Below are positions 13,128-24,788 of a stretch of 64,000 nt of DNA, one piece after another; position 1 is the stretch's first letter; each line of letters opens with the position of its first letter. Position numbers and translations under genes: made by a program. The notes beneath the pieces are model-generated. The model did not search any database and had not been told where the DNA came from. It saw only the letters and a list, made by a program, of their open reading frames with translations. This DNA is from Magnolia sinica (taxonomy: Eukaryota; Streptophyta; Magnoliopsida; Magnoliales; Magnoliaceae). The stretch spans positions 67,376,501 to 67,440,500 of the forward strand of contig NC_080588.1 of NCBI RefSeq assembly GCF_029962835.1, written 5' to 3'.

Positions 13128-13985
13128 CTACAGAGAGACTTTTAAACTCTGTTGCAGATCTGCCCAGTCGATAAGAAGAAGCTTTGTTTTCTCCTCAATG
13201 CTGGTACAGGAATGACCCCACACCTTCAGAATTTCCTCTGTTTCACTCTTTCCACATACTCCATAGGAGAGCATGACAGAGCATTCTCCAAAGGATTCTA
13301 CCACATGTTTTGGGCGGACCAGCCCCCAACCTTCAAAGAGATCCACTAGAAATTTTGAAAAGGCCCAATGAATCTCAAACAGGTTCAGAAGGAGGCACCA
13401 AACGTCCCAAGCCATTTTGCAATCAAGGAAAATGTGATTAATTGATTCTTCATCTTCCCAACAAGGAAAACATATGCTGGAGAGGGCTAATTTCCTTTTC
13501 TTAATGTTGCCGATGATGAGAATTTTGTTTGCCACGGTCGTCCAACAAAAAGCTTCAACTCCAAGGGGAGCAAGACAGTTCCAAACTTCAGCAAAATTGG
13601 GAGGGTGAGGGTCAGGTGGGCACAGAGCTTTGGCAAACGATTTAAAAGAGAATAAAGCGTCTGCCAAAAGAGTCCAAATCCGATGGTTAGAATTGTTTCA
13701 TGGTAGAGACACCCTCCAAGAATCAACACAAGCTCTTCATAGCGATTTCACGAGCTCTTCCACAATAGCAGTTTCAAGGGGGAATCCAACTCGGTCCGGT
13801 CCGTAGTTAGAAGAGTCCATTATTATATTTTCGAGTGGGCCTCAAATGTGTTACATTTCAAGGATTGTAATTTGTTTTCGTATGATCAGTAATTGATCCG
13901 CTACCTCAGCGGGTTGATCCCCTTCTTGTAATTCTCTATCTTTTAATACAAGTTCTCTGTTATCTCTCTCCAAAAAAAAAAACAC
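13128..13985. mobile_element. L1 LINE 3' fragment with inverted 5' part
   Basis: Minus-strand sequence at 13128 to about 13740 encodes the end of an L1 ORF2: a linker DALFSFKSFAKAL, then the zinc-binding domain of the reverse-transcriptase family (WNCLAPLGVEAFCWTTVANK, CFPCWEDEESINHIFLDC). From about 13790 the plus strand looks like an L1 3' UTR ending in TTTTAATACAAGTTCTCTG and an A11 tail at 13970-13981. Coding and tail parts therefore point in opposite directions, as expected for 5' inversion by twin priming. The junction lies somewhere near 13740-13800. No clear target-site duplication was found. Confidence 0.7.
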
Positions 13986-14702
13986 AGTCCCTCCTACAAT
14001 TTCAAAGAAATCCCTAAATGTACCACTTTGGACGAAATTGTTTGAGCATGTTAAGAGTACATACAGCTGTACATACTATGCATAGGTATATGGATGGATA
14101 CATTTATACCCGTTAAGAATTATTTTTTTCCAAATGTATTATACCCATTACGATTGACCAGATCTTGTGTATATTGTTGTCATTCTCAATGGAATAACAC
14201 AAGTTTCGAAAATAAAGTCCTCAATGTCACCAGAAATCACATACAACATCGCAATTCCGACACCAAAGAAACATCACTTGCCCACAAATCCTCCAAAAAG
14301 ATTATCCTTTCCCATCACCCCACCAAGAACCTCTTAACTTCCTCAGTTTTTTTTCTCACACCGATGAATCACCTAAACTTGATATGCTTTCCATATGTGA
14401 GAACCCTTGCCTCCAATAACACTCCCGACCCAATAACACACCCTGGGTTCCGCCCTCCTAATTTTTTCCCATGTTTCCTAGCAATTATTCTCCTCTAGAG
14501 CAAATCCTGTGAAAACACTGCCAGTTTTTCTCTTGGTGAAAACACCGCCAATTTTTCTCAAATACTACCAATACCAACTCCACCTTTCACTTTACACTTA
14601 GGAACATCCTCCCACTTAATGAGATGAAACTTAAAACTATCCAATTTTCCTACCACTTAATGAGATGAGACTTAAAACTATCCAATTTTCCTTCCAAAGA
14701 AG
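13986..14702. repeat. Gene-free stretch ending in a 41-base tandem repeat
   Basis: No coding region is supported. At 14612-14693 there are two copies of a 41-base unit (CCACTTAATGAGATGAAACT then CCACTTAATGAGATGAGACT, both continuing TTAAAACTATCCAATTTTCC). Near 14505-14560 GTGAAAACACTGCCAGTTTT and GTGAAAACACCGCCAATTTT form another short duplication. Confidence 0.6.
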
Positions 14703-15421
14703 TAGGGGTGGCAATGGGCTAGGTTGCCCAGTAATGCAGGGGCATTTTCACACCGAGCTCGAGTGGGGTGGCCTATGGGATGCGGGGGCACACTCAGGGT
14801 AGGTGGCCCGTGTGAAGTGGGTGGCTCGTGTGAGGCAGAACCCATGTGATGTGGGGCCCACAAGGGGGTTCGACCGAGGACCTAACCCATGGGATGTTGG
14901 GCCTGGGCTATGAGATAAAGGGATTGACACGCTCTATCAATTTGAGCTTTTAGAGCAAGTGGTTAGTTGTCCTGCATCATCCAGCCATGATGGGGAAGGG
15001 CTTGGACCCCTAAACTTGGCACGAAGGCAAGGTCCAAGCTTGAAATTTGTGTTTGACCCAAACTAAAGATGAATTAACCGGCCCAAACCAATCATCAAGT
15101 GGGTCATCATTATACAAAACAAATACACAATTTGAAGAAACTTGTGAGCAGTTCCATTCAACATATGTTTGTAGTTCAATAGCAATCTCGGATCCAGGTT
15201 ATGTTTCAATGATCAAAATCATTTGTACGATGGGGCTCATCATGGACAGAGGGGATTGCCTCAAAAAATTTAAAGTGGACTTATTTTAGTCCCGTGATCT
15301 TCACTCTTTTCCTTATTGGGCCATCCCTAACCTAGCCTAGCCTCATAGGGCCAAGACCTTTTTAACCTAGTTAGAGCCAGGGTTTAGTGAACTAAGACCT
15401 GATGGCTCATTTCCATAGCTA
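14703..15421. mobile_element. Non-autonomous hAT-type element
   Basis: The left terminus is TAGGGGTGGCAATGGGC; the right terminus TCATTTCCATAGCTA is its diverged inverted counterpart. The flanking 8-base duplication is CAAAGAAG at 14695-14702 and TAAAGAAG at 15422-15429 (7 of 8). Terminus type and 8-base duplication point to hAT. The 719-base interior holds CCATGTGATGTGGGGCCCAC-like repeats and no transposase. Confidence 0.7.
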
Positions 15422-15904
15422 TAAAGAAGGTCCCACTAAATTTCTCAAACAGAGTAGATGGACACTGAGATTCTGAAGATAGAGTGAGAGAAAGGTAATT
15501 GTCAAAAAGAAAATTTTCCACCTTCAGAAGAACTGACCGTTGAAACAATCTAATCGTACAAAGTCTTGATCCATCACTTGAATGGGATGAATTGCCTCCA
15601 TTGTGACTAAAGTGAAGATTTTTCTTGATTATTGAAAAAAAAAAATGTAGTACAAAATGGAGGAAACAGAGAAATTTGATATGAAAATATCATATTTACG
15701 GGTTCAAGTCTTGACTTCAATACTCAATATCTCAAGACAGATTTACTACCCTTTCTCTAGATATTCCACTAAGTATAAAAGAAATGAGATGCAAACTACC
15801 TTCAGGGTACAATGAACTCACATATCTAAAATTCAACATGAAGATTTACACATCTAAGTGTTGACTCAAAATTGGGAGGTCTACCAAAAGTTACATGATG
15901 CCCC

Positions 15905-16490
15905 TTCAAAAAAAAAAAAAATAATAAAGGTTACCTGACGAGACTGATTCACCCTCCTAAGGATGAAAAACACTTTTCCTAAGCCACTAGTCTTTCCTCC
16001 AATATCTAGAGAATAGGGTCCCTTATAAATGGATCTTTAGAATTAGTGCAGAGTGGAAGGCCGAGATAATGCATACAAAGACCAAACGACCTTGCAACCA
16101 AAATCCCTAGAAAGAAGTTTGGCCAAAGGAACTGGAGCCACCACAATGGTGACCAAACTCTTTCTTAGATTTGCCTTTTGCCCCGATACTGCTACAATGC
16201 ACCAAAGGATAGATTTGATGACATTGATCTAATTCATATCTGCATCATAAAATATGATTGTGTCATCTGAGAATTGGAAGTGCAATAAAACATATTATTC
16301 CATTTTGAAACCTTTTAAAACAACTTGAAATGTCCTCACTTGAGTGAGTCTACTTGCTCCTACAACAATCGAGAAGAGAAATGGTGAAAGTGAATCCTCT
16401 CATCACAAATCCTTTAAACTGTAAGTTTTATTTGTATTTTTTAAAGCCTTTACTAGACCTCTCAAAGGCAATCCTCTCACCAATCAGGCA
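15905..16490 (-). mobile_element. L1 LINE reverse-transcriptase remnant
   Basis: Minus-strand translation shows, in order, SPFLFSIVVGAS (RT motif), FSDDTIIFYDADMN (the YADD-type catalytic box, here FSDD), SGQKANLRKS, and further down LERRLV-like and SSLGG-like pieces near 15960. Several stops and frameshifts interrupt it, so it is a LINE fossil. It may belong to the same insertion as the L1 end at 13128, separated by the hAT element and rearrangement. Confidence 0.75.
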
Positions 16491-17667
16491 ATAGGGGTTT
16501 TGAGGTTCTTCCTTCTACACTAACATCTATAATCAAGGTCCTCAATTGAACCTACAAAACACTTTTATGAAGTTTCTACATATTGTAGAGCTACATTTTC
16601 CTTCTCTTACACCCCTTGCTACTTGCATTTCTTTTATTTATGTAATTGTATTTTCCTTGAGCTATGGATTATAGCCTAGAACTTGAAAGAACTTCAATCT
16701 CACAAGACATTAAACAACATGGATGCGCTAATGCACTCTATTTCTTCTTCAACAAGAATCTTGATGCTTGCTAATCAAAGGAAAAACAAAAAAAAAAAAA
16801 CAAAAAAAGCATCTTGATGCAAGCAACTTGAATGCTGGCATCATCCATAGTATTCAGCCCACATATGATCTGACGTTCAAAAAGATTTTCCTACTCCAAG
16901 CATGCAATAACACCCCAAATACTGAAAGCCAGGTCTCCTTAGAGCCACAGCCCCTAAAGCCCTTCCATCTGCAGAAGGATTTGAGGGACCATCCAGAAAC
17001 AACACGACTATGTATTCCCAACACATCCACGACTCAGGAGCAAATAAAAATTACAGATTCTTCTGATATCCAGTTCCCTTCCACGAACCCAGCTAGATCC
17101 CAACTCAAGTTCACCCAATGATCAACCCCTTCAAACAAGACAACTTCGAGGTTGGCATTGAAAAGCATACTCCCTAACCTCCCTTTCGTCAATTTTCAAA
17201 GCCATTTGATATTTAGGATCAGATTACTCTAGTAATCTCTCCTTAGGCATAATAGTCTCTTTAAGTTGAGCTTCCTCTCCCTCTGCAGCCTTCCCTCGAT
17301 GCAAACGGGACGTTAGCTTCATCTTCGACACTTCATTCTTTTGACTTCTTAAGGACCAGTTCCTTAGTGTTGGACCTCATTTGCAAGTTTACTGTTCTCA
17401 CAAAGTACCAGATCCATATTCAGCAAAATGGACGCTCACTCTTTTTCGAACCAAACATCAGCCATATAGTCGTCGATGACCATTTTTGCCTCCATTTTAA
17501 TATCAAAGCAAACAAAGGCAAGTCCATGAATTCAATCATTTGCCCACATAACCACCTCAGTCATCTTTCCCACTTACTAAAGAACCAAAAGAATTTCAAC
17601 TTCGGCCATTCCTTGGGAAAGCATTCAACAAACAGATTTAAAAATACAATACCACAGGTATCCTAAG
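16491..17667. other. No gene recognised
   Basis: Two open frames of about 100 codons exist on the plus strand (16768-17121 and 17367-17666) without recognisable domains. The minus strand has weak, frameshifted resemblance to LINE ORF sequence, so this may be the 5' continuation of the L1 remnant. An A-rich run lies at 16787-16807. Confidence 0.4.
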
Positions 17668-18430
17668 ACTGTGACATCCAATATCCAGGGCGCACTTTTG
17701 AGTGATCTAGACCATTAATCCGACACACCCATCAATAGATAAACCAAGGCCGAAAAATATCCCTGATGGTATAACCTAATTCCTAACCCTTTGTGATAGA
17801 AATTTAAGAAAACAATATAGCAATGATCCACTAAAGCCAAAGATAGGATGGCTACAAAGTACAATCTTACAATCTAGTGCCAATCAAATCAACGGTCTAT
17901 ATCACCATACCACCTGGCCCACTTGCACAGAGTCAGCACCTAATACCTATTCAAACTCTATGTTTGGGTTTTGGCAATGCAATTGTGGGTTGGATTGAAA
18001 GTATTCCATTTTTCATCTCTCTTTCTCCACATCACATATCTATCATTGCTTCTAGACTCCTATTTTACTTCTGCCCCAAAACGGCGGTGACTCTACCACT
18101 GTTACCTGGCATAGTTGTACGGCAATCCAGACCGTCGAAATAGCTGGAGAGACTGTGGAAGGGAATCACCAAAAAAATTACAGTGAGGATGTAATATTAT
18201 CCATCTGATTTCTCCCTCTTGAATTTGGAGCACTCACTATTTCACTATTAACCATCGCTTTGATAGCCATTAATTAGATGGTTAGGATTGATTGATTGGT
18301 GTGGTAACGGGACCCACAATTTGGACGGTATGGAGCTGTATGTAGGAAGGATCAGCCACCACTATTTTCAAAGTGATGCTAAACTAACAAAGCAGTCTGG
18401 CACCTATTCTTAAAACTCAGGTGGACCACA
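17668..18430. repeat. Second copy of the neuroguidin first intron and upstream DNA
   Basis: This aligns with about 5210-6010 in the same orientation. Shared landmarks are CCTAATTCCTAACCCTTT, AGATCAACAGTCTATATCAC versus AAATCAACGGTCTATATCAC, CAGCACCTAA, GCAATCCAGACCGTC, TTTGATAGCCATTAA, GGGACCCACAATTTGGACGG and GTGATGCTAAACTAACAAAG. Identity by eye is about 75-80 percent with indels. No coding exon of the neuroguidin-like gene is found next to it. Confidence 0.85.
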
Positions 18431-18837
18431 CAAGCAGAAACGGTTGAGAGGGGACACCCACCGTTGATTCACGTGGAGGGTCCGCCGTGTTGTGTATATG
18501 CCATCCAATCCGTTGGTATGGGACATCTAGCAGAGATGATCGCACACCTAAAAAATTCAGGCAATTCACAAATTTGGGTGGGCCCCATCGAAAATCAATG
18601 GTGAGGGTCCCCTTCCCAACTGTTCCTGCTCGCGTGGCCCACCTGACTCATGAATTGGCCTGATTTTTGGGCCTTAAACAAACGAGACATGGCGTGCAAG
18701 ATGGTCCGAGTGGATGTCATCAACGCATCAAGGTGGGCACCACGCAACTCGTTTCCACTACAGTTATAGTGCAAATGTTGATATCCCAACAGAAAGAAAG
18801 CAAAATGCTAGAACCATACAATTCCGATGCACGAAGA
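18431..18837. other. Gene-free stretch between duplicated blocks
   Basis: Holds MITE-like pieces (CAGGTGGACCACACAAGCAG near 18418, GGTGGGCCCCATCGAAAATC near 18578) with no clear termini and no matching counterpart in the 6010-6250 interval of the other copy. A (GA)n tract follows at 18837-18880. Confidence 0.45.
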
Positions 18838-18889
18838 GAGAGAGAGAGAGAGGGAGAGAGAGAGAGAGAGGGAGAGAGGGAGACCGTAC

Positions 18890-19022
18890 CTGGGAAATGG
18901 GAAGGTTTTGCAGGTTGAAGATGGGGAGAGGGTTTTGTGAGTTGAGAAAAAACTCGAATACTCCGACAGAGCGTGTTGGATAATACGCAGTCGGCAAGGA
19001 ATCATAGACACAGCATATATAT
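18890..19022 (-). promoter_or_regulatory. Second copy of the neuroguidin 5' exon and promoter
   Basis: It aligns with 6304-6450: ACTGCGTATTATCC, TCACAAAACCC and CAACCTGCAAAACCTTCCC on the minus strand. It ends in a strong donor CAG-GTACGG (exon end 18890) followed by the CT repeat. A TATATATATG box at about 19011-19021 lies a suitable distance upstream. It points toward SQD1, 6.2 kb away, with no neuroguidin coding exons in between. It may be a relic, or it may serve as a distal SQD1 promoter and 5' exon. Confidence 0.5.
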
Positions 19023-19183
19023 ACAAGGCAAAGGAAACCGTTCAAATAGTGGGACCCACTTTAGACAGTTCATGACACAACAACAATGCTGAAATTGTGC
19101 ATTGATTGGTCGATCAGTTGATATCTGATGGACAGTCGAGTGTCGACCCGAGACTAATCAACGTTCCTCGATTCATGTGAATG

Positions 19184-19656
19184 GAAGCGGATTGCCACAT
19201 ACCTGTGCCCGGGGCAGTGTCGGGTCCACAGAGATATACGTAACAAATCCACTCCGTCCATCTGTTTTGAAAGACTACAATAGATCCGGAATCAAAAATA
19301 AGGCAGATACAAACTCAGATAGGCCACACCAACGAAACAGTGGAACGGAAACGCCCACTGTTGAAACCTTCCTGGATCTGACCATGATATTTATATGCCA
19401 TCCAAACCGTTCATTGGTCATTACCACTCGGATAAACTGTAGGCACGAGTATCTTCCTGTTACAAAACTTCTGTCACCCCAGGATTTCAATCCTCACTGT
19501 TTCGTATGGTATGGCCCACATTTGTTCTGTATCTGCCTGATTTTTATTAGAATCCTATTCTATTATGTCTTTTTAAAGAAATGGACGGGGTGGATTTGCC
19601 ACGGACATCTCTGTGGGACCCAAGCAGCCCCCGGGGTCACAGGCAATCCGTACTCC
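19184..19656. mobile_element. Mutator-like MITE
   Basis: Terminal inverted repeats are GAAGCGGATTGCC at the left and GGCAATCCGTACTCC at the right. The inner paired halves read AACAAATCCACTCCGTCCAT and GGACGGGGTGGATTTGCCAC. Flanking 9-mers ATGTGAATG (19175-19183) and GTGTGAATA (19657-19665) agree at 7 of 9. A relative is at 55947-56431. It has no transposase. Confidence 0.75.
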
Positions 19657-19797
19657 GTGTGAATATGTGATAACTTTAAATCATATTAAATATCGTACAT
19701 GTGGAATATACCGAAGGAGATCCACGTAACTGTCTAGAGCGCATAAACCAAAAGTTACGCGAAGAAGATGATCGCTGCAGCTTGATTACGAGGGAGC

Positions 19798-20302
19798 CGA
19801 TTAGGCGCGGCTCTTAACGCGGGGCCCACCGTAATGTATGTAATTATATATCCATGCCGTCCATATGTTTTTTTCCGGATTAGTCGTGACAAAAAATGAG
19901 GCGGATATAGTTCTTAGGTGGACCATAGCATAGGAAACAGTGGTTATTGGTTAACTAATAATGGGCCACAAAAGTTTTAGATCGAGCTGATATTTGTTTT
20001 TTACCTTCATTCAGGTTTATGTTACCTTGTCAACAGATTGATGAAAAATCAATATTATGGAAACACAACGGTGGATCCTAGGAAGTTTTTAACAGTAGGG
20101 CATTTAATCACCATCGTTTCCTACTTGGATCTTCTTCATTTTTTAGCTCATGCCCTAAAATGATCTAGAAAAACGGATGGACGGCATCAAAATGATCCGG
20201 ACAATGGATGGACAATATTGATATAAAATAAATACATTAACATGATATAAAATAAATACATTAAGATGAGCTTACCGAACTCTAAGAGTCGTGCCTAATT
20301 CG
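19798..20302. mobile_element. MITE with 20-base terminal inverted repeats
   Basis: The left end CGATTAGGCGCGGCTCTTA is matched by the inverted right end TAAGAGTCGTGCCTAATTCG, about 17 of 20 bases. The interior has the common GTGGGCC / CCGTCC pattern (GGGGCCCACCGTAATGTATG, TGAGGCGGATATAGTTCTTA). A short repeat of ATATAAAATAAATACATTAA near 20220-20265 sits close to the right end. No clear target duplication. Confidence 0.75.
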
Positions 20303-20309
20303 CTAGAAT

Positions 20310-20735
20310 GCGATTGCCGGCAGTGGAAAGCTAGGTGAGGCCTTGTAAGAAATCCACCTTTGACCATTCATTTTTCCGGTTCATGTTAAGAAATGAACCA
20401 AAAAATGAGGCGGATCCAAAACACCAGCTAGCTACGCAACTGGACATAGTAAGGTTTGAACACCCATTGTTGAAACATTTTACGTCCACGTGAGTTTTGG
20501 ATAAGCTAATATTTTTTGTGTTTTCTTTCCAACCCGGTGTAAATGACCTTATGAGCAGTTTGGATGGCATACCAACATCACAGTGACTCAGGAAAGTTTC
20601 ATTCCTACAAATTTTCCTCCCCACATTTTCTTTCCATATGACTAGGTTGATTTTTGGATGTGCCTCTAAGCAAAACGGATGGATGGGGTAGAGTTCTCAC
20701 AAACATCATGGTGGGCCCCGCATAACTTCCAAACA
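20310..20735. mobile_element. MITE of the GTGGGCC type, ends unclear
   Basis: Interior landmarks are TGAGGCGGATCCAAAACACC at 20406, TTTGGATGGCATACCAACATC near 20560 and ACATCATGGTGGGCCCCGC near 20703. The terminal sequences are diverged and I could not pair them. Only short MITE-free sequence separates it from the LTR element. Confidence 0.55.
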
Positions 20736-20822
20736 CATAAACATGGGGTAGGGTCAATCCACATCCTATAAATATGTCTTAAAATCATGATCACACGTTA
20801 TTTTAGCATTAACCATTCATTT

Positions 20823-21600
20823 TGTTATGGGAAAATCTAAGTTGATCCTGATAAGAGTACACTTGGCTTGGCCGATTGGAGGGCCTCGCCAAAACAGGTA
20901 TATCCCGATCCCAATTAAAGAAAGTCCGACCCGGTCAGTCGGGGGAGCTCACCATAGCAGGTCGGACAACAAAGGTAAACGAGCCGAACCATGGCTCGAT
21001 AATGGCTCGCCTACCCCGGCCTAGTCATAACCATTTGTGTTCAGCTTCCAAGTTTTTTTATAGAGCTTTCACATCAGCCTGAAACCCAAAAGAAGCCATT
21101 ACACATTCCACCCGTTGCCTCCGACCAGACCCTTGTCGATGAGTTACCAGTATAAGTACACCCGTGAGCTCAGACTGTCACGAGTGAGGCCTAGACTTTA
21201 GGGTTGGCCCGGATGAAGACGTGGTCTACAATTATGTTGAGGAATCAACTCCAATAACGTATGTGAGGAGTGGTTTCACGTATGTGAGGAGTGGTTTCCG
21301 GCGCACAATCGCGAGGTAATCGTCAATGTCAGCACACACGTCATTCACGTCTAATGGCTCCAGTCATGCCAAGAATGACGAACGCGATCACTCTAACCAG
21401 GAGGTATAAATAAGAATCCCATCTACATTATAAGGTATGTAAAATCTCTCATCAAAACCCTCATCTACACCACTTAGACCCAGATTCCTAGCCTGACTTT
21501 GGCATCGTAGGGTCCCCTGCTCTAGCCAGGGTCTCCTTTATCCTCCTCCTGTGCAAGCATTCAAGGCTCGTCGCGAATTCTCCGAGCTCGAAGGGTTTAA
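20823..21600 (+). repeat. 5' LTR of the Tat-type element
   Basis: It begins TGTTATGGGAAAATCTAAGT and matches the 3' LTR through AAAACAGGTATATCCCGATC, CCAAAAGAAGCCATTACACA, a promoter-like GGAGGTATAAATAAGAATCC and AGGGTCTCC. Similarity fades near 21595, so the inner border is approximate. Confidence 0.85.
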
Positions 21601-22139
21601 CACCTCGTACTTTTCAATAGTCGAGTGTTACTATGTAACCTAACATAGTATGTAACAACTCATATTCAAAAACCCTAAATCCTAACTTAATAATAGAATC
21701 AACACCACTAACAATTACTAAAAGAGAAAAATCAGACCATCTAAACCATAGATCCAGCTAATCTTCTCACCAAAGAAAGTTAGTTTAATCACTATGACAA
21801 AGGAATGGTACAGATCGCCCGAAACACCGCATACGCACCACTCTTGATCTTGCACGTGTGCTCGAATGATATAAACCAGCTGCACATGGGACCGTAGAAA
21901 TGGACAAATTGAGTTTGACCCGATAAAGACCAAAGAATGCAAATCTCCAATCCATTTCTCCCGCCTCACACGAATTCAAATGAGGTCGTCCGTCTGTCAC
22001 CACAGTTGGGCCTCCATCAGGTACCATCATTGAAATCCAAACTGTCCATCTTCTATAGATGGTCCCACCGACCTAAACCACGTTCGAACCTCACGTTGTG
22101 TAGCTCGTACGTGTGCACAAAACGCGCCTCAGGCAATGT

Positions 22140-22690
22140 AGTGTTAGAGAAATACACAGATGGAAAGAATCTGTCTCAGCATTCCGTAGCTGGCAAATCC
22201 GTTCGCCCAATGGCTCTGAAGGATACAACTATGCCTAGACGTGGAAACCAAGTCATGATCGGTTTTCGAAAATACCTCCGCCCTAGGAAAGGCAGAAAGA
22301 ATATTTCCATTTTGGGAGCGGGTGCGATCTCGACCAGCAATTGCCTTAGGTGTTCGATTCCTCGAAGTCCGATGCGACTCTCAGCTCGTCATGAACCAAA
22401 TATCAGCAGAATATGAGGCTAAGAAAGCCAGAATGATAGCCTATTTGGGCGAAACACGGAAACTTATGAGCAAGTTCCAGGGGTGCAACATCAGTCAAAT
22501 ACTAAGGACTGAGAATTCTTGGGCAGACGCTCTCGCGAAGTTGGCCTCAGCAACCAAAGGGAACATTCCAAAGATTGTCCCCATAGAATTCCTCAATGAG
22601 CTAAGCATCAATCGCCCCGACCAAGGGACCGTCCACCCTATGCAGACAACCACAAGCTGGATAGATCCTATAATTGAATACCTTAATTAA
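22140..22690 (+). pseudogene. RNase H region of the Tat-type element (fossil)
   Basis: A plus-strand reading shows the typical archaeal-like RNase H of this lineage: LEVRCDSQLVMNQI, the helix FQGCNISQILRTENSWAD and ALAKLASA. It lies directly ahead of the integrase region, as in other Tat elements. It belongs to a broken element. Confidence 0.8.
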
Positions 22691-23896
22691 GGATGGCAAG
22701 ACCCCTAAGGATAAACTAGAGGCTCGATGTATGAGGCTCAGAGCAACACGATATGCAATCATAGGAGATACATTATACATGAAATACTATTCCTTGCTAT
22801 ATCTTAGGTGTCTCTGATCAAACGAGGTAGATTACGTGATCTAAGAGACCCATGAAGGGATTTGCAGGAATCACTCTAGTGGCCGAGCTTTGGCCCAAAA
22901 GATTATTCGCCAAGGATACTTCTGGCCAACAATTCAAGAAGACTCCAGAGGCTTCACCCGGAGATGTGACGAATGCCAAAGGTTTGCGGTCGTCCCGAGG
23001 CAACTAGCGAATGAGCTGAATCCCATGAGCAAGCCGTGGTCATTTGCTTAGTGGGAGATTGATATCATCGGATCATTGCCCCAAGGCAAGGGACAAACTA
23101 AGTATGCAATTGTAGCAGTCGATTACTTCACCAAGTAGGCTAAAGCCGAGCCTATCACTAGGATCACTGAGCACTAAGTGACAGACTTCGTCTGGTAGAA
23201 TATTGTCTGTCGGTTCAGCATCCCCCACACCATTGTGTTAGACAATGGAAAGCAGTTCAATAACGATAGATTCAAGGGCATGTGTCAAGGACTCGGTATT
23301 AAAAACGCCTACTCATCTCCTCAGCATCCTCAATCCAACGGCCAAGTGGAAGCAGTACATAAAATTGTAAAGAGTCATCTCAAGACCAAGCTCGAAAAGG
23401 CAAAAGGCGTTTGGGCCAAAGAGCTCTCGTTCGTGTTATGGGCATAACAACTACAGCACGGTCAACAACCGGGGAAACCTCATTCTCCCTTTCTCATAGC
23501 GCCAAAGCGGTTGTCACCGTCGAGATAGGACTTCCCACTGCTTGAGTGTGATCCTATTAGCATGAGGAGAACTCCAAGCAGATGAAAATGAGCCTCGACC
23601 TACTTAAGGAGCTAAGGAATATAATTGAACTACGGATCGTGGCCCGACACCAACAAATTGCCCGTTTCTACAACTCCAGGGTCAAAGCGAGGCAGTTCCA
23701 AAAGAGAGATCTCGTCCTTTGTCGTGTGTTCCAAAACACCACTAAGCCTAGAATAGGGTCCCCAGGACCAAATTGGGAGGGACCCTATCGAGTAGTCGGC
23801 TTGGCCAAACCTGGCTCCTACCGTTTTGAGGACTTGGAAGGACGACCACTGCCACATCCCTGGAACGCCGAGCGCTTAAAGATCTACTACTCCTAA
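22691..23896 (+). pseudogene. Integrase region of the Tat-type element (fossil)
   Basis: Landmarks are the zinc-finger-type CDECQRF-like piece near 22960, a core segment with SPQHPQSNGQVEAVHKIVKS near 23310, and the C-terminal segment GPYRVVGLAKPGSYRFEDL ending with PHPWNAERLKIYY at 23890. These are standard for Ty3/Gypsy integrases. The region is broken. Confidence 0.85.
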
Positions 23897-24788
23897 CGAA
23901 ATCAATGCAAGGGTCGGGACTACTTCTTATGATTGCATTATAAATAAAAGATGCAATTTTCTACATAAAATCGAGTTATTCTACATGACCTACATGGAAC
24001 TTCCTGGCAAGGAAAATCCCGATGATGGGCAGATCACTTAAAAAGTGATCGCCTCATCATCCAAGCACGCTACGAAGGGTCATTTCTCATGTGCAGAGAT
24101 GGAACTCTTCGACGAGCTAACCCTTAAAGAAGAGGTTGGCTCATCATTCGATAACTCTCATAAGCATAATCCATAATCAACGAATAGAACCATCAATAAA
24201 AAAGTCAACTAAATGTATTAATCAACCAAAATATCTGATTACAAGAGAGAGAGAGAGAGAGAGATTAATCGGCACAAGGGGGAGGGTCGTCAGCAGGGCT
24301 GGGGAGCTGGTCAGTAGGAGCATCATCAGCGTCATCAGTAGCTAGGGCGTCGAGGTAGAGATCTAGTTAAAGTCCCATGATGTCACCCAGGCAGGTGTTG
24401 TAGGCATAGTAATAGATCTTATCGATCTCGACAAACCTCTCCACTGAAGACTTGAACTCCTTAACTGCGGCAAGAGCTCTAGAAATAGCCGAGGCTTCAA
24501 GCTCGGCACGTTGCGCAGCCAAGGTGTCAGTAGTGTCAAGCTTCGCCAACCCCAGCTCAGCCGCAAGCCGAGTGTTATCAGCCGTTGCCTATGCTAAATG
24601 GTCCTTTGTCCCCGTCAGCTCAGACTCAGCTGAGTCCAAGTGGGACTGAAGCCCACTGACCTCTCCTTGAAGCATCAGTTCCCTTAATTAGCCCTCCACT
24701 ACCTGACCCTTCAACTTCTCCTACTCCTCGACCGAGGCCTTTAGGAGCCTCTCTAACTCGGCTTTCTCTCATTCGATCTAGGTTATCG

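Noticed and set aside
13989-14500. 134-codon plus-strand ORF at 14094-14498
   Set aside because: No domain, no splice context, and composition typical of intergenic DNA next to LINE remnants.
18667-18983. Plus-strand ORFs over the (GA)n tract near 18.8 kb
   Set aside because: They consist of Arg-Glu runs from the simple repeat and are antisense to the duplicated 5' exon.
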